Source of the DNA: Monocercomonoides exilis
Lineage: Eukaryota > Preaxostyla > Oxymonadida > Polymastigidae
Length of the DNA: 64,000 bases
Direction of reading: 5' to 3'
Assembly: GCA_001643675.2 (NCBI GenBank)
Contig: LSRY02000046.1
Location: 1-64,000 of the forward strand
A program made the translations under genes and the position numbers. Positions 1 to 15,000 of the stretch are shown piece by piece (position 1 is the first letter of the stretch; the number at the start of each line of letters is the position of its first letter). The notes below the pieces were generated by a model that worked only from the letters and a program-made list of their open reading frames with translations, was not told the origin of the DNA and searched no databases.

Positions 1-3000
1 TTAAAAAAGAAAAATAAAAACAAATTGCACCTTTCAAAACCTCGGATCGTCAATTCTGAGCAAAATCGATAGATTTTGCCTGCCAACACAAAAAAATAAA
101 AATTTAAAAAAATTGCATAAAAATAACTTACAAACCGAATTGAATGCGAGTTGCTGCGCAACGTGTAACAATTGGCGACACACACATATCGCTCGCCTCC
201 ACCCCAAATGCTCACCCCTTTTCTGATAAAGAAGGAAAAAATGACTGAAAAAGGGGTCATTCAGATAGACTGAAAAATGAAAATATTTTTTTAAAAAGAA
301 AGAATGACCAGACAACAAAAAGAATGTGTGTTTGGGAGGTGTTATGACAAAAGTTAAAAAAGAAATAAAAACAAATTGCACCTTTCAAAACCTCGGATCG
401 TCAATTCTGAGCAAAATCGATAGATTTTGCCTGCCAACACAAAAAAATAAAAATTTAAAAAAATTGCATAAAAATAACTTACAAACCGAATTGAATGCGA
501 GTTGCTGCGCAACGTGTAACAATTGGCGACACACATATCGCTCGCCTCCACCCCAAATGCTCACCCCTTTTCTGATAAAGAAGGAAAAAATGACTGAAAA
601 AGGGGTCATTCAGATAGACTGAAAAATGAAAATATTTTTTTAAAAAAGAAAGAATGACCAGACAACAAAAAGAATGTGTGTTTGGGAGTGTTATGACAAA
701 AGTTAAAAAAGAAAAATAAAAACAAATTGCACCTTTCAAAACCTCGGATCGTCAATTCTGAGCAAAATCGATAGATTTTGCCTGCCAACACAAAAAATAA
801 AAATTTAAAAAATTGCATAAAAATAACTTACAAACCGAATTGAATGCGAGTTGCTGCGCAACGTGTAACAATTGGCGACACACACATATCGCTCGCCTCC
901 ACCCCAAATGCTCACCCCTTTTCTGATAAAGAAGGAAAAAATGACTGAAAAAGGGGTCATTCAGATAGACTGAAAAAATGAAAATATTTTTAAAAAAGAA
1001 AGAATGACCAGACAACAAAAAGAATGTGTGTTTGGGAGGTGTTATGACAAAAGTTAAAAGAAAAATAAAAACAAATTGCACCTTTCAAAACCTCGGATCG
1101 TCAATTCTGAGCAAAATCGATAGATTTTGCCTGCCAACACAAAAAAATAAAAATTTAAAAAAATTGCATAAAAATAACTTACAAACCGAATTGAATGCGA
1201 GTTGCTGCGCAACGTGTAACAATTGGCGACACACACATATCGCTCGCCTCCACCCCAAATGCTCACCCCTTTTCTGATAAAGAAGGAAAAATGACTGAAA
1301 AGGGGGTCATTCAGATAGACTGAAAAAATGAAAATATTTTTTTAAAAAGAAAGAATGACCAGACAACAAAAAGAATGTGTGTTTGGGAGGTGTTATGACA
1401 AAAGTTAAAAAGAAAAATAAAAACACACTTTCAAAACCTCGGATCGTCAATTCTGAGCAAAATCGATAGATTTTGCCTGCCAACACAAAATAAAAATTTA
1501 AAAAAATTGCATAAAAATAACTTACAAACCGAATTGAATGCGAGTTGCTGCGCAACGTGTAACAATTGGCGACACACACATATCGCTCGCCTCCACCCCA
1601 AATGCTCACCCCTTTTCTGATAAAGAAGGAAAAAATGACTGAAAAAGGGGGTCATTCAGATAGACTGAAAAAATGAAAATATTTTTTTTAAAAAAGAAAG
1701 AATGACCAGACAACAAAAAGAATGTGTGTTTGGGAGGTGTTATGACAAAAGTTAAAAAAGAAAAATAAAAACAAATTGCACCTTTCAAAACCTCGGATCG
1801 TCAATTCTGAGCAAAATCGATAGATTTTGCCTGCCAACACAAAAAATAAAAATTTAAAAAAATTGCATAAAAATAACTTACAAACCGAATTGAATGCGAG
1901 TTGCTGCGCAACGTGTAACAATTGGCGACACACACATATCGCTCGCCTCCACCCCAAATGCTCACCCCTTTTCTGATAAAGAAGGAAAAATGACTGAAAA
2001 AGGGGGTCATTCAGATAGACTGAAAAATGAAAATATTTTTTTAAAAAAGAAAGAATGACCAGACAACAAAAAGAATGTGTGTTTGGGAGGTGTTATGACA
2101 AAAGTTAAAAAGAAAAATAAAAACAAATTGCACCTTTCAAAACCTCGGATCGTCAATTCTGAGCAAAATCGATAGATTTTGCCTGCCAACACAAAAAAAT
2201 AAAATTTAAAAAAATTGCATAAAAATAACTTACAAACCGAATTGAATGCGAGTTGCTGCGCAACGTGTAACAATTGGCGACACACACATATCGCTCGCCT
2301 CCACCCCAAATGCTCACCCCTTTTCTGATAAAGAAGGAAAAATGACTGAAAAGGGGGTCATTCAGATAGACTGAAAAAATGAAAATATTTTTAAAAAAGA
2401 AAGAATGACCAGACAACAAAAAGAATGTGTGTTTGGGAGGTGTTATGACAAAAGTTAAAAAGAAAAATAAAAACAAATTGCACCTTTCAAAACCTCGGAT
2501 CGTCAATTCTGAGCAAAATCGATAGATTTTGCCTGCCAACACAAAAAATAAAAATTTAAAAAAATTGCATAAAAATAACTTACAAACCGAATTGAATGCG
2601 AGTTGCTGCGCAACGTGTAACAATTGGCGACACACACATATCGCTCGCCTCCACCCCAAATGCTCACCCCTTTTCTGATAAAGAAGGAAAAAATGACTGA
2701 AAAAGGGGGTCATTCAGATAGACTGAAAAAATGAAAATATTTTTTTTAAAAAAGAAAGAATGACCAGACAACAAAAAGAATGTGTGTTTGGGAGGTGTTA
2801 TGACAAAAGTTAAAAAAGAAAAATAAAAACAAATTGCACCTTTCAAAACCTCGGATCGTCAATTCTGAGCAAAATCGATAGATTTTGCCTGCCAACAAAA
2901 AAATAAAAATTTAAAAAAATTGCATAAAAATAACTTACAAACCGAATTGAATGCGAGTTGCTGCGCAACGTGTAACAATTGGCGACACACACATATCGCT

Positions 3001-6000
3001 CGCCTCCACCCCAAATGCTCACCCCTTTTCTGATAAAGAAGGAAAAATGACTGAAAAGGGGGTCATTCAGATAGACTGAAAAAATGAAAATATTTTTTAA
3101 AAAGAAAGAATGACCAGACAACAAAAAGAATGTGTGTTTGGGAGGTGTTATGACAAAAGTTAAAAAAGAAAAATAAAAACAAATTGCACCTTTCAAAACC
3201 TCGGATCGTCAATTCTGAGCAAAATCGATAGATTTTGCCTGCCAACACAAAAAATAAAAATTTAAAAAATTGCATAAAAATAACTTACAAACCGAATTGA
3301 ATGCGAGTTGCTGCGCAACGTGTAACAATTGGCGACACACACATATCGCTCGCCTCCACCCCAAATGCTCACCCCTTTTCTGATAAAGAAGGAAAAAATG
3401 ACTGAAAAAGGGGGTCATTCAGATAGACTGAAAAAATGAAAATATTTTTTTAAAAAAGAAAGAATGACCAGACAACAAAAAGAATGTGTGTTTGGGAGGT
3501 GTTATGACAAAAGTTAAAAAAGAAAAATAAAAACAAATTGCACCTTTCAAAACCTCGGATCGTCAATTCTGAGCAAAATCGATAGATTTTGCCTGCCAAC
3601 ACAAAAATAAAAATTTAAAAAAATTGCATAAAAATAACTTACAAACCGAATTGAATGCGAGTTGCTGCGCAACGTGTAACAATTGGCGACACACACATAT
3701 CGCTCGCCTCCACCCCAAATGCTCACCCCTTTTCTGATAAAGAAGGAAAAAATGACTGAAAAAGGGGGTCATTCAGATAGACTGAAAAATGAAAATATTT
3801 TTTTAAAAAAGAAAGAATGACCAGACAACAAAAAGAATGTGTGTTTGGGAGGTGTTATGACAAAAGTTAAAAAAGAAAAATAAAAACAAATTGCACCTTT
3901 CAAAACCTCGGATCGTCAATTCTGAGCAAAATCGATAGATTTTGCCTGCCAACAAAAAAATAAAAATTTAAAAAATTGCATAAAAATAACTTACAAACCG
4001 AATTGAATGCGAGTTGCTGCGCAACGTGTAACAATTGGCGACACACACATATCGCTCGCCTCCACCCCAAATGCTCACCCCTTTCAATTAAAGAAGGAAA
4101 AAATGACTGAAAAAGGGGGTCATTCAGATAGACTGAAAAATGAAAATATTTTTTTAAAAAAGAATGACCAGACAACAAAAAGAATGTGTGTTTGGGAGGT
4201 GTTATGACAAAAGTTAAAAAAGAAAAATAAAAACAAATTGCACCTTTCAAAACCTCGGATCGTCAATTCTGAGCAAAATCGATAGATTTTGCCTGCCAAC
4301 ACAAAAAAATAAAAATTTAAAAAAATTGCATAAAAATAACTTACAAACCGAATTGAATGCGAGTTGCTGCGCAACGTGTAACAATTGGCGACACACACAT
4401 ATCGCTCGCCTCCACCCCAAATGCTCACCCCTTTTCTGATAAAGAAGGAAAAAATGACTGAAAAGGGGGTCATTCAGATAGACTGAAAAAATGAAAATAT
4501 TTTTTTAAAAAAGAAAGAATGACCAGACAACAAAAAGAATGTGTGTTTGGGAGGTGTTATGACAAAAGTTAAAAAAAAAAAATAAAAACAAATTGCACCT
4601 TTCAAAACCTCGGATCGTCAATTCTGAGCAAAATCGATAGATTTTGCCTGCCAACACAAAAAAATAAAAATTTAAAAAAATTGCATAAAAATAACTTACA
4701 AACCGAATTGAATGCGAGTTGCTGCGCAACGTGTAACAATTGGCGACACACACATATCGCTCGCCTCCACCCCAAATGCTCACCCCTTTTCTGATAAAGA
4801 AGGAAAAAATGACTGAAAAAGGGGTCATTCAGATAGACTGAAAAAATGAAAATATTTTTAAAAAAGAAAGAATGACCAGACAACAAAAAGAATGTGTGTT
4901 TGGGAGGTGTTATGACAAAAGTTAAAAAAGAAAAATAAAAACAAATTGCACCTTTCAAAACCTCGGATCGTCAATTCTGAGCAAAATCGATAGATTTTGC
5001 CTGCCAACACAAAAAAATAAAAATTTAAAAAATTGCATAAAAATAACTTACAAACCGAATTGAATGCGAGTTGCTGCGCAACGTGTAACAATTGGCGACA
5101 CACACATATCGCTCGCCTCCACCCCAAATGCTCACCCCTTTTCTGATAAAGAAGGAAAAAATGACTGAAAAAGGGGTCATTCAGATAGACTGAAAAAATG
5201 AAAATATTTTTTTAAAAAAGAAAGAATGACCAGACAACAAAAAGAATGTGTGTTTGGGAGGTGTTATGACAAAAGTTAAAAAAGAAAAATAAAAACAAAT
5301 TGCACCTTTCAAAACCTCGGATCGTCAATTCTGAGCAAAATCGATAGATTTTGCCTGCCAACACAAAAAATAAAAATTTAAAAAAATTGCATAAAAATAA
5401 CTTACAAACCGAATTGAATGCGAGTTGCTGCGCAACGTGTAACAATTGGCGACACACACATATCGCTCGCCTCCACCCCAAATGCTCACCCCTTTTCTGA
5501 TAAAGAAGGAAAAAATGACTGAAAAAGGGGGTCATTCAGATAGACTGAAAAAATGAAAATATTTTTTTTAAAAAAGAAAGAATGACCAGACAACAAAAAG
5601 AATGTGTGTTTGGGAGGTGTTATGACAAAAGTTAAAAAAGAAAAATAAAAACAAATTGCACCTTTCAAAACCTCGGATCGTCAATTCTGAGCAAAATCGA
5701 TAGATTTTGCCTGCCAACACAAAAAAATAAAAATTTAAAAAAATTGCATAAAAATAACTTACAAACCGAATTGAATGCGAGTTGCTGCGCAACGTGTAAC
5801 AATTGGCGACACACACATATCGCTCGCCTCCACCCCAAATGCTCACCCCTTTTCTGATAAAGAAGGAAAAAATGACTGAAAAAGGGGTCATTCAGATAGA
5901 CTGAAAAAATGAAAATATTTTTTTAAAAGAAAGAATGACCAGACAACAAAAAGAATGTGTGTTTGGGAGGTGTTATGACAAAAGTTAAAAAAGAAAAATA

Positions 6001-9000
6001 AAAACAAATTGCACCTTTCAAAACCTCGGATCGTCAATTCTGAGCAAAATCGATAGATTTTGCCTGCCAACACAAAAAAATAAAAATTTAAAAAAATTGC
6101 ATAAAAATAACTTACAAACCGAATTGAATGCGAGTTGCTGCGCAACGTGTAACAATTGGCGACACACACATATCGCTCGCCTCCACCCCAAATGCTCACC
6201 CCTTTTCTGATAAAGAAGGAAAAAATGACTGAAAAAGGGGGTCATTCAGATAGACTGAAAAATGAAAATATTTTTTTAAAAGAAAGAATGACCAGACAAC
6301 AAAAAGAATGTGTGTTTGGGAGGTGTTATGACAAAAGTTAAAAAAGAAAAATAAAAACAAATTGCACCTTTCAAAACCTCGGATCGTCAATTCTGAGCAA
6401 AATCGATAGATTTTGCCTGCCAACACAAAAAAATAAAAATTTAAAAAATTGCATAAAAATAACTTACAAACCGAATTGAATGCGAGTTGCTGCGCAACGT
6501 GTAACAATTGGCGACACACACATATCGCTCGCCTCCACCCCAAATGCTCACCCCTTTTCTGATAAAGAAGGAAAAAATGACTGAAAAAGGGGGTCATTCA
6601 GATAGACTGAAAAAATGAAAATATTTTTTTTAAAAAAGAAAGAATGACCAGACAACAAAAAGAATGTGTGTTTGGGAGGTGTTATGACAAAAGTTAAAAA
6701 AGAAAAATAAAAACAAATTGCACCTTTCAAAACCTCGGATCGTCAATTCTGAGCAAAATCGATAGATTTTGCCTGCCAACACAAAAAATAAAAATTTAAA
6801 AAATTGCATAAAAATAACTTACAAACCGAATTGAATGCGAGTTGCTGCGCAACGTGTAACAATTGGCGACACACACATATCGCTCGCCTCCACCCCAAAT
6901 GCTCACCCCTTTTCTGATAAAGAAGGAAAAATGACTGAAAAGGGGTCATTCAGATAGACTGAAAAAATGAAAATATTTTTTTAAAAAGAAAGAATGACCA
7001 GACAACAAAAAGAATGTGTGTTTGGGAGGTGTTATGACAAAAGTTAAAAAGAAAAATAAAAACAAATTGCACCTTTCAAAACCTCGGATCGTCAATTCTG
7101 AGCAAAATCGATAGATTTTGCCTGCCAACACAAAAAAATAAAAATTTAAAAAAATTGCATAAAAATAACTTACAAACCGAATTGAATGCGAGTTGCTGCG
7201 CAACGTGTAACAATTAGCGACACACATATCGCTCGCCTCCACCCCAAATGCTCACCCCTTTTCTGATAAAGAAGGAAAAATGACTGAAAAGGGGGTCATT
7301 CAGATAGACTGAAAAAATGAAAATATTTTTTTAAAAAGAAAGAATGACCAGACAACAAAAAGAATGTGTGTTTGGGAGGTGTTATGACAAAAGTTAAAAA
7401 AGAAAAATAAAAACAAATTGCACCTTTCAAAACCTCGGATCGTCAATTCTGAGCAAAATCGATAGATTTTGCCTGCCAACAAAAAAATAAAAATTTAAAA
7501 AAATTGCATAAAAATAACTTACAAACCGAATTGAATGCGAGTTGCTGCGCAACGTGTAACAATTGGCGACACACACATATCGCTCGCCTCCACCCCAAAT
7601 GCTCACCCCTTTTCTGATAAAGAAGGAAAAAATGACTGAAAAAGGGGGTCATTCAGATAGACTGAAAAATGAAAATATTTTTTTAAAAAGAAAGAATGAC
7701 CAGACAACAAAAAGAATGTGTGTTTGGGAGGTGTTATGACAAAAGTTAAAAAAGAAAAATAAAAACAAATTGCACCTTTCAAAACCTCGGATCGTCAATT
7801 CTGAGCAAAATCGATAGATTTTGCCTGCCAAAAAAATAAAAATTTAAAAAAATTGCATAAAAATAACTTACAAACCGAATTGAATGCGAGTTGCTGCGCA
7901 ACGTGTAACAATTGGCGACACACACATATCGCTCGCCTCCACCCCAAATGCTCACCCCTTTTCTGATAAAGAAGGAAAAATGACTGAAAAAGGGGTCATT
8001 CAGATAGACTGAAAAAATGAAAATATTTTTTTAAAAAGAAAGAATGACCAGACAACAAAAAGAATGTGTGTTTGGGAGGTGTTATGACAAAAGTTAAAAA
8101 AGAAAAATAAAAACAAATTGCACCTTTCAAAACCTCGGATCGTCAATTCTGAGCAAAATCGATAGATTTTGCCTGCCAACTAAAAAAATAAAAATTTAAA
8201 AAAATTGCATAAAAATAACTTACAAACCGAATTGAATGCGAGTTGCTGCGCAACGTGTAACAATTGGCGACACACACATATCGCTCGCCTCCACCCCAAA
8301 TGCTCACCCCTTTTCTGATAAAGAAGGAAAAAATGACTGAAAAAGGGGTCATTCAGATAGACTGAAAAAATGAAAATATTTTTTTAAAAAGAAAGAATGA
8401 CCAGACAACAAAAAGAATGTGTGTTTGGGAGGTGTTATGACAAAAGTTAAAAAAGAAAAATAAAAACAAATTGCACCTTTCAAAACCTCGGATCGTCAAT
8501 TCTGAGCAAAATCGATAGATTTTGCCTGCCAACACAAAAAAATAAAAATTTAAAAAAATTGCATAAAAATAACTTACAAACCGAATTGAATGCGAGTTGC
8601 TGCGCAACGTGTAACAATTGGCGACACACATATCGCTCGCCTCCACCCCAAATGCTCACCCCTTTTCTGATAAAGAAGGAAAAAATGACTGAAAAAGGGG
8701 GTCATTCAGATAGACTGAAAAAATGAAAATATTTTTTTAAAAAAGAAAGAATGACCAGACAACAAAAAGAATGTGTGTTTGGGAGGTGTTATGACAAAAG
8801 TTAAAAAGAAAAATAAAAACAAATTGCACCTTTCAAAACCTCGGATCGTCAATTCTGAGCAAAATCGATAGATTTTGCCTGCCAACACAAAAAAATAAAA
8901 ATTTAAAAAAATTGCATAAAAATAACTTACAAACCGAATTGAATGCGAGTTGCTGCGCAACGTGTAACAATTGGCGACACACATATCGCTCGCCTCCACC

Positions 9001-12000
9001 CCAAATGCTCACCCCTTTTCTGATAAAGAAGGAAAAATGACTGAAAAGGGGGTCATTCAGATAGACTGAAAAAATGAAAATATTTTTTTAAAAAAGAAAG
9101 AATGACCAGACAACAAAAAGAATGTGTGTTTGGGAGGTGTTATGACAAAAGTTAAAAAAGAAAAATAAAAACAAATTGCACCTTTCAAAACCTCGGATCG
9201 TCAGATTCTGGAGCAAAATCGATAGATTTTGCCTGCCAACACAAAAAATAAAAATTTAAAAAAATTGCATAAAAATAACTTACAAACCGAATTGAATGCG
9301 AGTTGCTGCGCAACGTGTAACAATTGGCGACACACACATATCGCTCGCCTCCACCCCAAATGCTCACCCCTTTTCTGATAAAGAAGGAAAAAATGACTGA
9401 AAAAGGGGGTCATTCAGATAGACTGAAAAAATGAAAATATTTTTTTAAAAAGAAAGAATGACCAGACAACAAAAAGAATGTGTGTTTGGGAGGTGTTATG
9501 ACAAAAGTTAAAAAAGAAAAATAAAAACAAATTGCACCTTTCAAAACCTCGGATCACATTCTGAGCAAAATCGATAGATTTTGCCTGCCAACACAAAAAA
9601 ATAAAAATTTAAAAAATTGCATAAAAATAACTTACAAACCGAATTGAATGCGAGTTGCTGCGCAACGTGTAACAATTGGCGACACACACATATCGCTCGC
9701 CTCCACCCCAAATGCTCACCCCTTTTCTGATAAAGAAGGAAAAATGACTGAAAAGGGGGTCATTCAGATAGACTGAAAAAATGAAAATATTTTTTTAAAA
9801 AGAAAGAATGACCAGACAACAAAAAGAATGTGTGTTTGGGAGGTGTTATGACAAAAGTTAAAAAAGAAAAATAAAAACAAATTGCACCTTTCAAAACCTC
9901 GGATCGTTGATTCTGAGCAAAATCGATAGATTTTGCCTGCCAACACAAAAATAAAAATTTAAAAAAATTGCATAAAAATAACTTACAAACCGAATTGAAT
10001 GCGAGTTGCTGCGCAACGTGTAACAACTGGCGACACACACATATCGCTCGCCTCCACCCCAAATGCTCACCCCTTTTCTGATAAAGAAGGAAAAATGACT
10101 GAAAAGGGGGTCATTCAGATAGACTGAAAAAATGAAAATATTTTTTTAAAAAAGAAAGAATGACCAGACAACAAAAAGAATGTGTGTTTGGGAGGTGTTA
10201 TGACAAAAGTTAAAAAGAAAAATAAAAACAAATTGCACCTTTCAAAACCTCGGATCGTCAATTCTGAGCAAAATCGATAGATTTTGCCTGCCAACACAAA
10301 AATAAAAATTTAAAAAATTGCATAAAAATAACTTACAAACCGAATTGAATGCGAGTTGCTGCGCAACGTGTAACAATTGGCGACACACACATATCGCTCG
10401 CCTCCACCCCAAATGCTCACCCCTTTTCTGATAAAGAAGGAAAAATGACTGAAAAAGGGGTCATTCAGATAGACTGAAAAATGAAAATATTTTTAAAAAG
10501 AAAGAATGACCAGACAACAAAAAGAATGTGTGTTTGGGAGGTGTTATGACAAAAGTTAAAAAAGAAAAATAAAAACAAATTGCACCTTTCAAAACCTCGG
10601 ATCGTCAATTCTGAGCAAAATCGATAGATTTTGCCTGCCAACACAAAAAAATAAAAATTTAAAAAAATTGCATAAAAATAACTTACAAACCGAATTGAAT
10701 GCGAGTTGCTGCGCAACGTGTAACAATTGGCGACACACACATATCGCTCGCCTCCACCCCAAATGCTCACCCCTTTTCTGATAAAGAAGGAAAAATGACT
10801 GAAAAAGGGGGTCATTCAGATAGACTGAAAAAATGAAAATATTTTTTTAAAAGAAAGAATGACCAGACAACAAAAAGAATGTGTGTTTGGGAGGTGTTAT
10901 GACAAAAGTTAAAAAAGAAAAATAAAAACAAATTGCACCTTTCAAAACCTCGGATCGTCAATTCTGAGCAAAATCGATAGATTTTGCCTGCCAACAAAAA
11001 AATAAAAATTTAAAAAAATTGCATAAAAATAACTTACAAACCGAATTGAATGCGAGTTGCTGCGCAACGTGTAACAATTGGCGACACACACATATCGCTC
11101 GCCTCCACCCCAAATGCTCACCCCTTTTCTGATAAAGAAGGAAAAATGACTGAAAAAGGGGTCATTCAGATAGACTGAAAAAATGAAAATATTTTTTTAA
11201 AAAAGAAAGAATGACCAGACAACAAAAAGAATGTGTGTTTGGGAGGTGTTATGACAAAAGTTAAAAAAGAAAAATAAAAACAAATTGCACCTTTCAAAAC
11301 CTCGGATCGTCAATTCTGAGCAAAATCGATAGATTTTGCCTGCCAACAAAAAAAAATAAAAATTTAAAAAAATTGCATAAAAATAACTTACAAACCGAAT
11401 TGAATGCGAGTTGCTGCGCAACGTGTAACAATTGGCGACACACACATATCGCTCGCCTCCACCCCAAATGCTCACCCCTTTTCTCTGACAAAGGAAAAAA
11501 TGACTGAAAAAGGGGGTCATTCAGATAGACTGAAAAAATGAAAATATTTTTTTAAAAAAGAAAGAATGACCAGACAACAAAAAGAATGTGTGTTTGGGAG
11601 GTGTTATGACAAAAGTTAAAAAAGAAAAATAAAAACAAATTGCACCTTTCAAAACCTCGGATCGTCAATTCTGAGCAAAATCGATAGATTTTGCCTGCCA
11701 ACACAAAAAATAAAAATTTAAAAAAATTGCATAAAAATAACTTACAAACCGAATTGAATGCGAGTTGCTGCGCAACGTGTAACAATTGGCGACACACACA
11801 TATCGCTCGCCTCCACCCCAAATGCTCACCCCTTTTCTGATAAAGAAGGAAAAAATGACTGAAAAAGGGGTCATTCAGATAGACTGAAAAAATGAAAATA
11901 TTTTTTTAAAAAGAAAGAATGACCAGACAACAAAAAGAATGTGTGTTTGGGAGGTGTTATGACAAAAGTTAAAAAAGAAAATAAAAACAAATTGCACCTT

Positions 12001-15000
12001 TCAAAACCTCGGATCGTCAATTCTGAGCAAAATCGATAGATTTTGCCTGCCAACAAAAAAATAAAAATTTAAAAAATTGCATAAAAATAACTTACAAACC
12101 GAATTGAATGCGAGTTGCTGCGCAACGTGTAACAATTGGCGACACACACATATCGCTCGCCTCCACCCCAAATGCTCACCCCTTTTCTGATAAAGAAGGA
12201 AAAATGACTGAAAAAGGGGGTCATTCAGATAGACTGAAAAAATGAAAATATTTTTTTAAAAAGAAAGAATGACCAGACAACAAAAAGAATGTGTGTTTGG
12301 GAGGTGTTATGACAAAAGTTAAAAAAGAAAAATAAAAACAAATTGCACCTTTCAAAACCTCGGATCGTCAATTCTGAGCAAAATCGATAGATTTTGCCTG
12401 CCAACACAAAAAATAAAAATTTAAAAAAATTGCATAAAAATAACTTACAAACCGAATTGAATGCGAGTTGCTGCGCAACGTGTAACAATTGGCGACACAC
12501 ACATATCGCTCGCCTCCACCCCAAATGCTCACCCCTTTTCTGATAAAGAAGGAAAAATGACTGAAAAAGGGGGTCATTCAGATAGACTGAAAAAATGAAA
12601 ATATTTTTAAAAAGAAAGAATGACCAGACAACAAAAGAATGTGTGTTTGGGAGGTGTTATGACAAAAGTTAAAAAAGAAAAATAAAAACAAATTGCACCT
12701 TTCAAAACCTCGGATCGTCAATTCTGAGCAAAATCGATAGATTTTGCCTGCCAACACAAAAAATAAAAATTTAAAAAAATTGCATAAAAATAACTTACAA
12801 ACCGAATTGAATGCGAGTTGCTGCGCAACGTGTAACAATTGGCGACACACACATATCGCTCGCCTCCACCCCAAATGCTCACCCCTTTTCTGATAAAGAA
12901 GGAAAAAATGACTGAAAAGGGGGTCATTCAGATAGACTGAAAAAATGAAAATATTTTTTTAAAAAAGAAAGAATGACCAGACAACAAAAAGAATGTGTGT
13001 TTGGGAGGTGTTATGACAAAAGTTAAAAAGAAAAATAAAAACAAATTGCACCTTTCAAAACCTCGGATCGTCAATTCTGAGCAAAATCGATAGATTTTGC
13101 CTGCCAACACAAAAAAATAAAAATTTAAAAAAATTGCATAAAAATAACTTACAAACCGAATTGAATGCGAGTTGCTGCGCAACGTGTAACAATTGGCGAC
13201 ACACACATATCGCTCGCCTCCACCCCAAATGCTCACCCCTTTTCTGATAAAGAAGGAAAAATGACTGAAAAAGGGGTCATTCAGATAGACTGAAAAAATG
13301 AAAATATTTTTAAAAAAGAAAGAATGACCAGACAACAAAAAGAATGTGTGTTTGGGAGGTGTTATGACAAAAGTTAAAAGAAAAATAAAAACAAATTGCA
13401 CCTTTCAAAACCTCGGATCGTCAATTCTGAGCAAAATCGATAGATTTTGCCTGCCAACACAAAAAATAAAAATTTAAAAAAATTGCATAAAAATAACTTA
13501 CAAACCGAATTGAATGCGAGTTGCTGCGCAACGTGTAACAATTGGCGACACACACATATCGCTCGCCTCCACCCCAAATGCTCACCTTTTCTGATAAAGA
13601 AGGAAAAATGACTGAAAAAGGGGTCATTCAGATAGACTGAAAAAATGAAAATATTTTTTTAAAAAAGAAAGAATGACCAGACAACAAAAAGAATGTGTGT
13701 TTGGGAGGTGTTATGACAAAGCAAAAAGAAAAATAAAAACAAATTGCACCTTTCAAAACCTCGGATCGTCAATTCTGAGCAAAATCGATAGATTTTGCCT
13801 GCCAACAAAAAATAAAAATTTAAAAAAATTGCATAAAAATAACTTACAAACCGAATTGAATGCGAGTTGCTGCGCAACGTGTAACAATTGGCGACACACA
13901 TATCGCTCGCCTCCACCCCAAATGCTCACCCCTTTTCTGATAAAGAAGGAAAAATGACTGAAAAAGGGGGTCATTCAGATAGACTGAAAAAATGAAAATA
14001 TTTTTTTAAAAAAGAAAGAATGACCAGACAACAAAAAGAATGTGTGTTTGGGAGGTGTTATGACAAAAGTTAAAAAGAAAAATAAAAACAAATTGCACCT
14101 TTCAAAACCTCGGATCGTCAATTCTGAGCAAAATCGATAGATTTTGCCTGCCAACAAAAAAATAAAAATTTAAAAAAATTGCATAAAAATAACTTACAAA
14201 CCGAATTGAATGCGAGTTGCTGCGCAACGTGTAACAATTGGCGACACACACATATCGCTCGCCTCCACCCCAAATGCTCACCCCTTTTCTGATAAAGAAG
14301 GAAAAATGACTGAAAAAGGGGTCATTCAGATAGACTGAAAAATGAAAATATTTTTAAAAAGAAAGAATGACCAGACAACAAAAAGAATGTGTGTTTGGGA
14401 GGTGTTATGACAAAAGTTAAAAAAGAAAAATAAAAACAAATTGCACCTTTCAAAACCTCGGATCGTCAATTCTGAGCAAAATCGATAGATTTTGCCTGCC
14501 AACACAAAAAATAAAAATTTAAAAAAATTGCATAAAAATAACTTACAAACCGAATTGAATGCGAGTTGCTGCGCAACGTGTAACAATTGGCGACACACAC
14601 ATATCGCTCGCCTCCACCCCAAATGCTCACCCCTTTTCTGATAAAGAAGGAAAAATGACTGAAAAAGGGGTCATTCAGATAGACTGAAAAAATGAAAATA
14701 TTTTTTTAAAAAGAAAGAATGACCAGACAACAAAAAGAATGTGTGTTTGGGAGGTGTTATGACAAAAGTTAAAAAAGAAAAATAAAAACAAATTGCACCT
14801 TTCAAAACCTCGGATCGTCAATTCTGAGCAAAATCGATAGATTTTGCCTGCCAACACAAAAAAATAAAAATTTAAAAAATTGCATAAAAATAACTTACAA
14901 ACCGAATTGAATGCGAGTTGCTGCGCAACGTGTAACAATTGGCGACACACACATATCGCTCGCCTCCACCCCAAATGCTCACCCCTTTTCTGATAAAGAA

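Noticed and set aside
2153-2713. Minus-strand open frame of 186 codons in the satellite, and dozens like it
   Set aside because: They are read from the tandem repeat, shift frame whenever a homopolymer changes length, and have no start/stop constraint; not genes.
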